Assembly: GCA_946554445.1 (NCBI GenBank)
Contig: CAMNSD010000005.1
Span: 62,001 to 126,000, forward strand
Length of the DNA stretch: 64,000 bases
Source of the DNA: an uncultured Lachnospiraceae bacterium
GTDB taxonomy: Bacteria; Bacillota; Clostridia; Lachnospirales; Lachnospiraceae
Reading direction: 5' to 3'
Position numbers and translations under genes: made by a program. Below are positions 42,752 to 50,661 of the stretch, piece after piece. Numbering within the stretch: the first letter of the stretch is position 1; every line of letters starts with the position of its first letter. The notes under the pieces are model-generated. The model saw only the letters and a program-made list of their open reading frames with translations, did no database searches and was not told the DNA's origin.

Positions 42752-44683
42752 ATGGCGAAAATAAATGTTCTGGATCATCAGACGATTGATAAGATTGCCG
42801 CGGGCGAGGTGGTGGAGCGTCCGGCCAGTGTGGTGAAGGAGTTGGTGGAGAATGCCATCGACGCCGGGGCGAATGCCGTTACAGTGGAGATTAAGGACGG
42901 CGGTACCACTTTGATTCGTGTCACAGATAATGGCGGCGGTATTGAGAAATCCCAAGTAAGCAATGCCTTTCTGCGCCATGCTACCAGTAAAATCACCTCG
43001 GTGGATGATTTGACCAAATTGGTCAGTCTTGGTTTCCGTGGTGAAGCATTAGCCAGTATTGCGGCGGTGTCCCAGGTAGAAATGATCACCAAGATTCCGG
43101 AAGATCTGACGGGAATCCGTTATGTGATCGAGGGTGGCATAGAGAAGGAGAAGGAAGAAGTGGGCGCGCCTGAGGGGACGACCATTATCGTGCGCAATTT
43201 GTTTTACAATACGCCGCCACGCAAGAAGTTTTTAAAACAGCCGCAGACGGAAGGCTCTTATGTAGCGGATTTGATGGAACATCTGGCCATGTCGAATCCG
43301 AAAGTCTCTTTTAAATTCTTATTGAACGGTCAGACAAAGTTCTATACAACGGGAAGTGATGACCTGCGGGAGATTGTCTATCGCATTTATGGGAAGGAGA
43401 TATCTGCAGAACTTCTAGATTTTCAATGCGATTTGGAAGGAATGAGGGTTACCGGGCTTTTGGGAAAGCCAGTGATCAATCGGTCAAACCGGTCTTATGA
43501 GATTTTCTATATCAATGGCAGATATATTAGAAGCACTCTGATCAGCAAAGCGGTGGAAGAGGGGTATCGGGAATATCTGATGCAGCATAAGTTCCCTTTC
43601 AGTGTCCTGCATTTTCAGGTGGATACGGAGAAAGTGGATGTCAATGTGCACCCCTCTAAGATGGAGGTCAGGATTGCAGACGGGCCGTTATTCTATGAGG
43701 ATGTGAAAGAAGCTATCCATGAGGCGCTTCATGAGGTGGAGATGATTCCGGAGGTATCGCTTTCCGGGGATAAAAAGAAGGCAAAAGGTGAGAATGACAG
43801 TGTCAAAAAGGGACGAAAGGAGACTGCGCCGGAGCCTTTTGAGCGAAACCGTATTGCGCAGAACCAGACTGCCCATAGTCAGGTATTGGTTGAAAAATCC
43901 CCGGCCATTCAGGCCCTTTACCAGAAAAATGGGCAAGAGATCAAGGATCAACTTCTGCGACAGGCCTCTGTCTACAGCGTGAAGCCAATTTTGGGAAAAA
44001 AGAATCAGCCGATAGAGAATATCCAGTCTCAGAAAGATGTCTCGACCGGGAAAACGGAGCAGATGGAACTTTTTGATGATAGGCTCCTGTCAGCTAGGGC
44101 GAAAGAACATTATGAAATCATCGGCCAGCTTTTTGAGACCTACTGGTTGATTTCTTATCAGGATAACCTTCTGATTGTAGACCAGCATGCTGCCCATGAG
44201 AAGGTAAAGTATGAGCGGCTTATGAAACGGTTTCGGGAAAAGAATGTGGCTTCTCAGACCATCAATCCGCCTATAATCTTAACGCTTAACAATCGGGAAA
44301 TGGAATGTTATCGGAATCACGCAGATGATTTTGCGTCTCTGGGATTTGTGATAGAAGAATTTGGCGGCAATGATTATGCTATCCGTGGCGTTCCTCTGGA
44401 TTTGTATGGTTATGCAGAGGGAGAATTTTTCTATGAAGTGCTGGATGAACTTGTGGATGAGGCAGTGACTGGCACACCGGAGAGCATCCGCATCCGTATC
44501 GCCACTATGGCCTGTAAGGCCGCAGTGAAGGGAAATATGCGTTTAAACCGCCGGGAGATGGAAGAGTTGATTGATGAACTGCTGACGCTGGATAATCCTT
44601 ATCATTGTCCCCACGGCAGGCCTACGATCATTTCCATGAGCAGGCAGGAGATTGAAAAGAAATTCAAGAGGATTGTAAACTGA
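42752..44683 (+). CDS. mutL: DNA mismatch repair protein MutL
   Basis: 643 residues. GHKL ATPase N-terminus: IAAGEVVERP, ELVENAIDAGA, VTDNGGGIE, GFRGEALASIAAV. After a charged linker (~335-440), the C-terminal domain has the endonuclease motif DQHAAHEKVKYE (DQHA-x2-E-x4-E, ~477) plus ACKAAVKGN and CPHGRPT. This marks the nicking type of MutL found in bacteria without MutH. The ATG at 42752 has GGAG at the right distance; ATG 42737 and TTG 42734 are alternatives. The stop overlaps miaA (TGATG). Confidence 0.96.
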   Translation: MAKINVLDHQTIDKIAAGEVVERPASVVKELVENAIDAGANAVTVEIKDGGTTLIRVTDNGGGIEKSQVSNAFLRHATSKITSVDDLTKLVSLGFRGEALASIAAVSQVEMITKIPEDLTGIRYVIEGGIEKEKEEVGAPEGTTIIVRNLFYNTPPRKKFLKQPQTEGSYVADLMEHLAMSNPKVSFKFLLNGQTKFYTTGSDDLREIVYRIYGKEISAELLDFQCDLEGMRVTGLLGKPVINRSNRSYEIFYINGRYIRSTLISKAVEEGYREYLMQHKFPFSVLHFQVDTEKVDVNVHPSKMEVRIADGPLFYEDVKEAIHEALHEVEMIPEVSLSGDKKKAKGENDSVKKGRKETAPEPFERNRIAQNQTAHSQVLVEKSPAIQALYQKNGQEIKDQLLRQASVYSVKPILGKKNQPIENIQSQKDVSTGKTEQMELFDDRLLSARAKEHYEIIGQLFETYWLISYQDNLLIVDQHAAHEKVKYERLMKRFREKNVASQTINPPIILTLNNREMECYRNHADDFASLGFVIEEFGGNDYAIRGVPLDLYGYAEGEFFYEVLDELVDEAVTGTPESIRIRIATMACKAAVKGNMRLNRREMEELIDELLTLDNPYHCPHGRPTIISMSRQEIEKKFKRIVN

Positions 44684-45645
44684 TGAAGCAGGAAAATAAA
44701 AGACCTCTGGTCATCTTGACAGGACCGACGGCTGTGGGGAAGTCCGCATTGGCGGTCAGTCTGGCAAAGGAGATTGGCGGGGAAATTGTCTCTGCGGACT
44801 CCATGCAAGTATACCGCCATATGGATATCGGTTCCGCTAAAATCACGGAAGAGGAGATGGCGGGGATTCCCCACCATTTGATTGATGTGCTGGAACCCAC
44901 GGAGGAGTTTAATGTGGTAGTGTTCCAGCGGATGGCCAAAGCAGCGATGGAAGGAATTTACGACAGAGGCCATATTCCTATCTTGGCGGGAGGCACAGGT
45001 TTTTATATCCAGGCGGTCTTATATGATATAGACTTTACAGAAAATGACGAGGATACTGCCCTTAGAAATGCACTGGAAGCGGAGGCTGCAAAGCATGGAC
45101 CGGAGATTTTATACGAGCGGCTTAAGGAAATAGATCCAGGCTCCTGCGAAATCATTCATGCAAATAATGTAAAACGCGTGATCCGCGCCATAGAATTTTA
45201 TGAGAAGACCGGAAAGAAAATTTCTGAGCACAACAAAGAGCAAAAAAAACGGGTGTCATTTTATAATTCGGCCTATTTTGTATTACAGGATGACAGAGAC
45301 AGAATCTATCAAAAGATAGAAGAACGGGTAGAACAGATGTTATCTCAGGGACTGGTGGACGAAGTTCGTGCACTGCGGGAAATGGGCTGTACGAGGGACA
45401 TGGTATCCATGCAGGGCCTTGGATATAAGGAAATTCTAGCTTATCTGGAGGGGGAGATATCTTTAGAGGAAGCTGTGTATCGAATCAAACGTGACACTAG
45501 ACATTTTGCGAAAAGACAGCTGACTTGGTTTCGCAGGGAAAAAGAAGTTATCTGGGTGGATAAGAGAGAATTTGACCAAAACAGTCAATTGATTTTGGTA
45601 TATATGCAGGAAATCTTGCGTAAAAAGGGGATTATCCTGCAATAA
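44683..45645 (+). CDS. miaA: tRNA dimethylallyltransferase
   Basis: 320 residues. Adds dimethylallyl to A37 of tRNA (i6A). P-loop GPTAVGKSALAVSLA (~residues 13-27), SADSMQVYRHMDIGSAKIT, IPHHLIDVLEP, AGGTGFYIQAVLYDIDF, and the C-terminal DTRHFAKRQLTWFRRE. Overlaps mutL by one base. The usual Firmicutes neighbour hfq is absent; the next gene is the methionine gamma-lyase-like protein. Confidence 0.97.
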   Translation: MKQENKRPLVILTGPTAVGKSALAVSLAKEIGGEIVSADSMQVYRHMDIGSAKITEEEMAGIPHHLIDVLEPTEEFNVVVFQRMAKAAMEGIYDRGHIPILAGGTGFYIQAVLYDIDFTENDEDTALRNALEAEAAKHGPEILYERLKEIDPGSCEIIHANNVKRVIRAIEFYEKTGKKISEHNKEQKKRVSFYNSAYFVLQDDRDRIYQKIEERVEQMLSQGLVDEVRALREMGCTRDMVSMQGLGYKEILAYLEGEISLEEAVYRIKRDTRHFAKRQLTWFRREKEVIWVDKREFDQNSQLILVYMQEILRKKGIILQ

Positions 45646-45742
45646 TAAACGATAAAGAATAAAAAATATTACATAAAACAGTAAAATATTTTGGCGTGAG
45701 TATAAAGAATGAGTATAAAGAATATAGAAAGGCAGATAACAA

Positions 45743-47044
45743 ATGATTCATCTGACAGAACAGTACAGACAGTTTGGCATTTCAGAGGCTGTCTATGAAT
45801 TTGGGAAAGAGATTCTTGCCTCTTTACAGGAGAGGTTTATACAGATTGATCAGGTGGCTGAATATAATCAGCTCAAGGTCATCCGGGCTATGCAGACGGC
45901 AAACGTCAGCGAGGCGTGTCTTCTCGGCACCACGGGCTACGGCTATAACGACTTAGGAAGGGATACCCTGGAAAAGGTCTATGCATCTGTTTTTCAGACA
46001 GAAGATGCCTTGGTGCGCCCGCAGATCACCTGTGGTACCCATGCGCTTGCTTTGGCGCTAATGAGCAATTTACGGCCCGGAGACGAACTGTTGTCTCCGG
46101 TGGGCAAACCATATGACACTTTGGAAGAAGTCATCGGCATCCGGTCGTCCAAAGGTTCTTTGAAGGAATATGGGATTTCTTATAGACAGGTGGATTTACT
46201 GCCGGACGGCGGGTTTGACTATGAAGGGATCAGGGCGGCTCTGCGGGATAAGACGAAACTTGTAACCATTCAGCGCTCCAAAGGGTATCAGACAAGACCT
46301 ACCTTGTCGGTTCAGCAGATTGGGGAGCTGATCGCCTTTGTCAAAGGCATTCGGCCGGAAATTATATGCATGGTAGATAACTGCTATGGTGAATTTGTGG
46401 AGACCATGGAACCTTCACAGGTAGGAGCGGATATGGTGGTAGGTTCCCTGATCAAAAATCCGGGCGGCGGGCTTGCGCCCATCGGCGGTTATATCGCCGG
46501 CAGGAAAGATTGTGTGGAAAATGCGGCCTATCGTCTGACATCTCCGGGCCTTGGCAAGGAAGTGGGTGCTTCATTGGGGGTGCTGCCTTCCCTTTACCAA
46601 GGGCTGTTTCTTGCGCCCACAGTGACAGCCAGCGCTTTAAAAGGCGCCATCTTTGCGGCGAATATTTATGAAAAGATTGGTTTTCCGGTGGTGCCGGATG
46701 CCACCCAGAGCCGTCACGATATCATTCAGGCAGTGACCTTCGGTTCTCCGGAAGGGGTGATCGCTTTCTGCGAGGGCATTCAGGCGGCGGCTTCTGTGGA
46801 CAGCTTTGTGACACCGGAACCCTGGGATATGCCGGGGTATGATTCTCAGGTTATCATGGCTGCCGGTGCCTTTGTTTCCGGATCATCCATAGAACTCAGC
46901 GCCGACGGGCCGATTGCGCCGCCTTATGCGGTCTATTTTCAGGGAGGACTGACATTTCCCCATGCGAAGCTGGGCATTTTAATGACCTTGCAGCGCCTGT
47001 TGGATAAAGGCGTAGTGACATCGGATTTTAAGCGGCGGTCCTAA
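45743..47044 (+). CDS. Methionine gamma-lyase family / aluminium resistance protein (YnbB-like)
   Basis: 433 residues of the PLP fold I family long labelled 'aluminium resistance protein'; B. subtilis YnbB is also found near miaA-hfq. Features: LLGTTGYGYNDLGRDTLEKVYA, QITCGTHALALALMSNLRPGDELLSP (PLP-phosphate region), IICMVDNCYGEFVE (the Asp that contacts PLP) and GSLIKNPGGGLAPIGGYIAG (the probable PLP lysine). Substrate is uncertain; C-S lyase activity is inferred from the family. Confidence 0.9.
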   Translation: MIHLTEQYRQFGISEAVYEFGKEILASLQERFIQIDQVAEYNQLKVIRAMQTANVSEACLLGTTGYGYNDLGRDTLEKVYASVFQTEDALVRPQITCGTHALALALMSNLRPGDELLSPVGKPYDTLEEVIGIRSSKGSLKEYGISYRQVDLLPDGGFDYEGIRAALRDKTKLVTIQRSKGYQTRPTLSVQQIGELIAFVKGIRPEIICMVDNCYGEFVETMEPSQVGADMVVGSLIKNPGGGLAPIGGYIAGRKDCVENAAYRLTSPGLGKEVGASLGVLPSLYQGLFLAPTVTASALKGAIFAANIYEKIGFPVVPDATQSRHDIIQAVTFGSPEGVIAFCEGIQAAASVDSFVTPEPWDMPGYDSQVIMAAGAFVSGSSIELSADGPIAPPYAVYFQGGLTFPHAKLGILMTLQRLLDKGVVTSDFKRRS

Positions 47045-47067
47045 ATATAAGAAAGTTTTACGCTTAT

Positions 47068-47120
47068 CCGAGTCCGCGAAGCGGATCTCGCAAAGTTAAT
47101 TTGCGGAGCAAATTTACTTT
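47068..47120 (+). repeat. Intergenic palindromic element, copy 4 (A+B)
   Basis: CCGAGTCCGC-GAA-GCGGATCTCG (47068-47090), then a hairpin with AATTTGC-GGA-GCAAATT core (47098-47114) extended by AAAGT/ACTTT arms (47092-47120). It follows the YnbB-like gene by 23 bp. Confidence 0.75.
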
Positions 47121-47154
47121 TCTTATAAACTTTGTGGAAATTTACCATTTTTTG

Positions 47155-47183
47155 TATACATCAAATACCGGTTGTGATAAAAT
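47155..47183 (+). promoter_or_regulatory. Promoter of the DUF4321 gene
   Basis: Extended -10 TGATAAAAT (47175-47183) inside TTGTGATAAAATGG, with TATACA (47155-47160) 17 bp upstream. Confidence 0.45.
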
Positions 47184-47213
47184 GGGCGTTGGAGAAAGGA
47201 GAGCATTATTTTT

Positions 47214-47450
47214 ATGCGTAAAAATAATTGGGCTTGTTTTCTGTTGATACTGGCAGGCATTGTGGTCGGTGGTTTTATCGGCAGTCTGTTTCCCGATACT
47301 TTTTTAAATTACGGACAGTCTTTCGGGTTATCTGAGCCGATGATCTTAAATCTGGGTATTTTGGCTATTACCTTTGGTCTTTCCATTAAGATTACCATTG
47401 CCAGTATCATAGGGATTGCGATTGCGGTTGTAATCTACCGCCTGATGTAG
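47214..47450 (+). CDS. DUF4321 domain membrane protein
   Basis: 78 residues with two or three membrane segments: NWACFLLILAGIVVGGFIGSLFPD, then SEPMILNLGILAITFGLSIKITIASIIGIAIAVVIYRLM. The family is small, found in Clostridia next to maf/radC/mreB, as here. Function unknown. Start ATG 47214 after AGAAAGGAGAG. Confidence 0.85.
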   Translation: MRKNNWACFLLILAGIVVGGFIGSLFPDTFLNYGQSFGLSEPMILNLGILAITFGLSIKITIASIIGIAIAVVIYRLM

Positions 47451-47505
47451 GCTGGATGACTTACCCCGAAAGTACGGAGAGAGAGGCTGTCGGGAAAGAG
47501 GCTGA

Positions 47506-48228
47506 ATGAAAACACTAAAGTGTGAGAACAATGAGTATTACAGATTGCAGAATCTTCCATATGAGAAATTTATCACATATGGAAGTAAGTCCTTGACAGA
47601 TGCGGAACTTTTGGCAATCATCCTGCGGACGGGGACGAAGGGCGTGAGTGCTGGCCAGCTGGGAGAGCGGGTGCTTGCACAGACAAGCAGGAATGGTAAC
47701 GGACTTTTAGGACTGCATCAGATTTCCCTGCATGATCTCATGCAGATCGAAGGAATCGGTGAGGTGAAGGCAGTTAAACTGAAAGCCATTGCCGAGATTT
47801 CCACACGGATCGCACAGGCGAAGGCGCGAAAGACACTATGTTACCACAATCCATATTCCATAGCGGAATATTATATGGAACGGTTCCGGCATCAGAATGT
47901 GGAATATATCCTGCTCATCATGTTTGATTCCGGAATGCATGTCATCGGGGAACATATTCTGTCTAAGGGTACGGTGAATGCCTCCCTATTATCGCCGCGG
48001 GAAGTTTTTATTCAGGCGTTTAAGGAGCAGGCGGCCGGAATCATGATTCTGCATAATCATCCGGGCGGCAATCCGGTGCCCAGCGACAATGATTTGCAGA
48101 TTACGGAGCGGATCAAAGAGGCGGGGACGCTGATGGATATACCGCTGATAGATCACATTATCCTGGGGGATAACAGTTATTTTAGTTTTAAAGAGAGCGG
48201 TCTTTTAACGGTGAAGTCGGGAGATTAA
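47506..48228 (+). CDS. radC: RadC family JAB/MPN-domain protein
   Basis: 240 residues. An N-terminal HhH-like region (LMQIEGIGEVKAVKLKAI) and a C-terminal JAB1/MPN domain with the zinc signature FKEQAAGIMILHNHPGGNP-PSDND (HxH...SxxD), plus the conserved E near SKGTVNASLLSPREVF. The old link to DNA repair is not supported; the family role is uncertain. The radC-mreBCD order is widely conserved in Firmicutes. Confidence 0.95.
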   Translation: MKTLKCENNEYYRLQNLPYEKFITYGSKSLTDAELLAIILRTGTKGVSAGQLGERVLAQTSRNGNGLLGLHQISLHDLMQIEGIGEVKAVKLKAIAEISTRIAQAKARKTLCYHNPYSIAEYYMERFRHQNVEYILLIMFDSGMHVIGEHILSKGTVNASLLSPREVFIQAFKEQAAGIMILHNHPGGNPVPSDNDLQITERIKEAGTLMDIPLIDHIILGDNSYFSFKESGLLTVKSGD

Positions 48229-48230
48229 AA

Positions 48231-48239
48231 TGTTACAAT
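48231..48239 (+). promoter_or_regulatory. Extended -10 promoter before mreB
   Basis: TGTTACAAT at 48231-48239 in the 33-bp radC-mreB gap, about 23 bp before the mreB start. No clear -35. Confidence 0.4.
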
Positions 48240-48261
48240 AGAAAGAAAGGGGTAAATTACC

Positions 48262-49272
48262 TTGGCAAATAATGCGTTTGGAATTGATCTAGGGACCAGT
48301 AATATCAAAATATATAATCGTGCGGACGATGATGTTTTCGTGGAGAAAAATATGATTGCCATCGAGAACAAGAAGACTCTGTTCGCTTACGGGGACGCAG
48401 CCTTTGAGATGTACGAGAAAGCGCCGAGCAATATCAATATCACATATCCTCTGAGCAATGGTGTGATAGCGGATATTCAGAATATGGAGACGCTGATCAA
48501 ATATTTCCTGAGTGATCTGATGAAGAATAATGTGCGTCCGGCTGACTATTATATCGCCGTCCCCTGGGATGTGACAGAGGTGGAGAAGCGCGCGTTTAAG
48601 GATCTGATCAAGGAGTCCAATGTGAAAGCCAAAAAGGTCATGATGGTAGATAAGGCCGTGGCTGATGGCCTTGGCCTGGGAATTGACGTCAAGAATTCCC
48701 AAGGTGTCCTGGTGGTCAACGTAGGTTTTGATACCACAGAGATTTCCATTCTTTCCCTGGGCGGTATTGTTTTAAGCCGGCTGATCAAGGTGGGCGGCCG
48801 TAAGTTTGACGAGGCAATCAAGGCGGCGGTTCGCCGGGAATACAGCTTGATCATCGGCGGTAAGACTGCAGAGGTGGTAAAAACATCGCTGTTAGATTTG
48901 GAGGACCAGAGAGTGGGCGCTACTGTGTATGGACGCGATATCGTGACTGGATTGCCGGTGGAACGCGAGATTCCCACAGCGTTGGTGGATGAGTGTCTGG
49001 TGGAACACTTTAATACGATCATTGATAATATTAAGGTGATTCTGGAACGTACACCCCCGGAACTGGCGGCGGATATCTACCGCCATGGTATTTATCTGAC
49101 AGGTGGCGCGTCCCAGGTCAGCAAGCTGGCCCAGCTTATGAGCAAGGGAACAGGACTCCAGGTAAATGTCTCTGAAAATCCTGTGACCAGCGTGGCGCTT
49201 GGGCTTGCAACGATCATCAAAGAGGATAATTATAAATCGGTAGCGTATGCAATAGAAGGAATGAGTAAATGA
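48262..49272 (+). CDS. mreB: Rod-shape actin MreB
   Basis: 336 residues. Actin-like filament protein that guides side-wall peptidoglycan synthesis. ATP-binding phosphate 1 FGIDLGTSNIKIY, connect 1, phosphate 2 VLVVNVGFDTTEISIL, and adenosine motif GIYLTGGASQVSKL. Starts with TTG (48262) after GAAAGGGG; no nearby ATG gives the family N-terminus. It overlaps mreC by 4 bp (ATGA). Slightly divergent from the canonical MreB (for instance, NVGFDTTE for DIGGGTTE). Confidence 0.93.
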   Translation: MANNAFGIDLGTSNIKIYNRADDDVFVEKNMIAIENKKTLFAYGDAAFEMYEKAPSNINITYPLSNGVIADIQNMETLIKYFLSDLMKNNVRPADYYIAVPWDVTEVEKRAFKDLIKESNVKAKKVMMVDKAVADGLGLGIDVKNSQGVLVVNVGFDTTEISILSLGGIVLSRLIKVGGRKFDEAIKAAVRREYSLIIGGKTAEVVKTSLLDLEDQRVGATVYGRDIVTGLPVEREIPTALVDECLVEHFNTIIDNIKVILERTPPELAADIYRHGIYLTGGASQVSKLAQLMSKGTGLQVNVSENPVTSVALGLATIIKEDNYKSVAYAIEGMSK

Positions 49273-50141
49273 GTCCAATCGTCAAGAAAAAAGGAGAAAA
49301 ATTTACATTACCAAGTAAATATCTCCTTTTTATTTTAACAATCCTCTGCACCGGCATGGTGCTGCTTACATTTAATACCACAGTATTCAGCGGGCCGCTC
49401 AGTGCGGTGGCCGGTTATACGGTGGTGCCCTTCGAGGAGGGAATCAGCGTGGTGGGAAGCTGGCTGTCGGGCCGGTCTGATGAACTGGCCAGTATCCGGG
49501 ACCTGATTACGGAAAATGAGATGTTAAGAAGCAAGGTGGATGAGTTAACCATCGAGAACACTAGATTACAGCAGGACCGTTATGAATTGACGAATCTGCG
49601 ACAACTCTATAATCTGGATAATCAGTATGATGAATATGAAAAGACGGGCGCCCGTATCATAGCCAAAGATTCTGGTAACTGGTTTTATTCTTTTGTGATT
49701 AATAAAGGTGCTAAGGATGGTGTTGCCGTAGATATGAATGTGATGGCGGGAAGCGGTTTGGTGGGACGTGTGGTGGCTGTGGGCCCCAACTGGGCGAAAG
49801 TGAAATCCATTATTGCCGACGATTCCAATGTCAGCGCCATGGTGCTTTCCAGTTCCGATAATTTGGTTGTTTCTGGCAATCTGAAGCTTTATAACTCCGG
49901 CGTCATAGAATTTGGACAACTGATCGACAGCGATAATGTGGTTGTAGAGGGAGATAAGATCGTTACATCCAATATTAGCGACAAATTCCTGCCGGGTATA
50001 CTGATCGGGTATGTCAACACTATCAATTCGGACGCCAATAATCTCACCAAGTCCGGTTATATTACTCCGGCTGTGGATTTTGAACATCTGGAAGAGGTGT
50101 TGGTCATTATGCAGTTAAAACAGAATGTGACGGAGGAATAA
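49269..50141 (+). CDS. mreC: Rod-shape determining protein MreC
   Basis: 290 residues. One N-terminal membrane helix (~residues 18-38), a coiled coil (~75-115, ENEMLRSKVDELTIENTRLQQDRYEL), and the extracytoplasmic double beta-barrel domain (GARIIAKDSGNWFYSFVINKGAKDGVAVDMNVMAGSGLVGRVV). Links MreB to PBP2/RodA in the elongasome. The start overlaps mreB; mreD follows after a single base. Confidence 0.95.
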   Translation: MSPIVKKKGEKFTLPSKYLLFILTILCTGMVLLTFNTTVFSGPLSAVAGYTVVPFEEGISVVGSWLSGRSDELASIRDLITENEMLRSKVDELTIENTRLQQDRYELTNLRQLYNLDNQYDEYEKTGARIIAKDSGNWFYSFVINKGAKDGVAVDMNVMAGSGLVGRVVAVGPNWAKVKSIIADDSNVSAMVLSSSDNLVVSGNLKLYNSGVIEFGQLIDSDNVVVEGDKIVTSNISDKFLPGILIGYVNTINSDANNLTKSGYITPAVDFEHLEEVLVIMQLKQNVTEE

Positions 50142-50142
50142 T

Positions 50143-50661
50143 ATGAAACGTGGTGTTATCACAGCCTTTCTCATTTTAATATGTTTTTTGCTGCAGTGTA
50201 CCGTGTTCCGGTTTTTGGCATTCGGTGGTATCGTGCCAAATCTGTTGATTGTCTTGACAGCTTCCTTCGGATTTATGCGGGGAGAGAAGACCGGGCTTGT
50301 GATCGGGTTTTTCTGTGGGCTTTTGGTGGATATCTTTTTTGCCAGCGTCATTGGATACTACGCGCTGTTATATATGTACATCGGATATATGAACGGTAAG
50401 TTTTCCGCCATTTTTTATCCGCAGGATATCAAACTGCCGGTGGCTTTGATTTTATGTAGTGATTTTTTTTATGGCATTATATGTTATGTGATTCTGTTTC
50501 TTCTGCGGAGCAGATTTGATTTTGTATATTATCTTCGGCATATTATTCTACCGGAGATTGTGTATACGATCGTGGTTACCTTGCTTTTGTATCCGCTCAT
50601 CCTCTGGATCAATACCAGACTTGAGCGTGGTGAACTGAGGAGTGGAAAGAAGTTTGTTTGA
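50143..50661 (+). CDS. mreD: Rod-shape determining protein MreD
   Basis: 172 residues with five or six membrane segments (LILICFLLQCTVFRFLAFGGIVPNLLIVL, then GLVIGFFCGLLVDIFFASVIGYYALLYMYIGYMNG). The GLxxDxxxxxxxG pattern in the third segment is typical of MreD. Third gene of the mreBCD operon, overlapping mrdA. Confidence 0.93.
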   Translation: MKRGVITAFLILICFLLQCTVFRFLAFGGIVPNLLIVLTASFGFMRGEKTGLVIGFFCGLLVDIFFASVIGYYALLYMYIGYMNGKFSAIFYPQDIKLPVALILCSDFFYGIICYVILFLLRSRFDFVYYLRHIILPEIVYTIVVTLLLYPLILWINTRLERGELRSGKKFV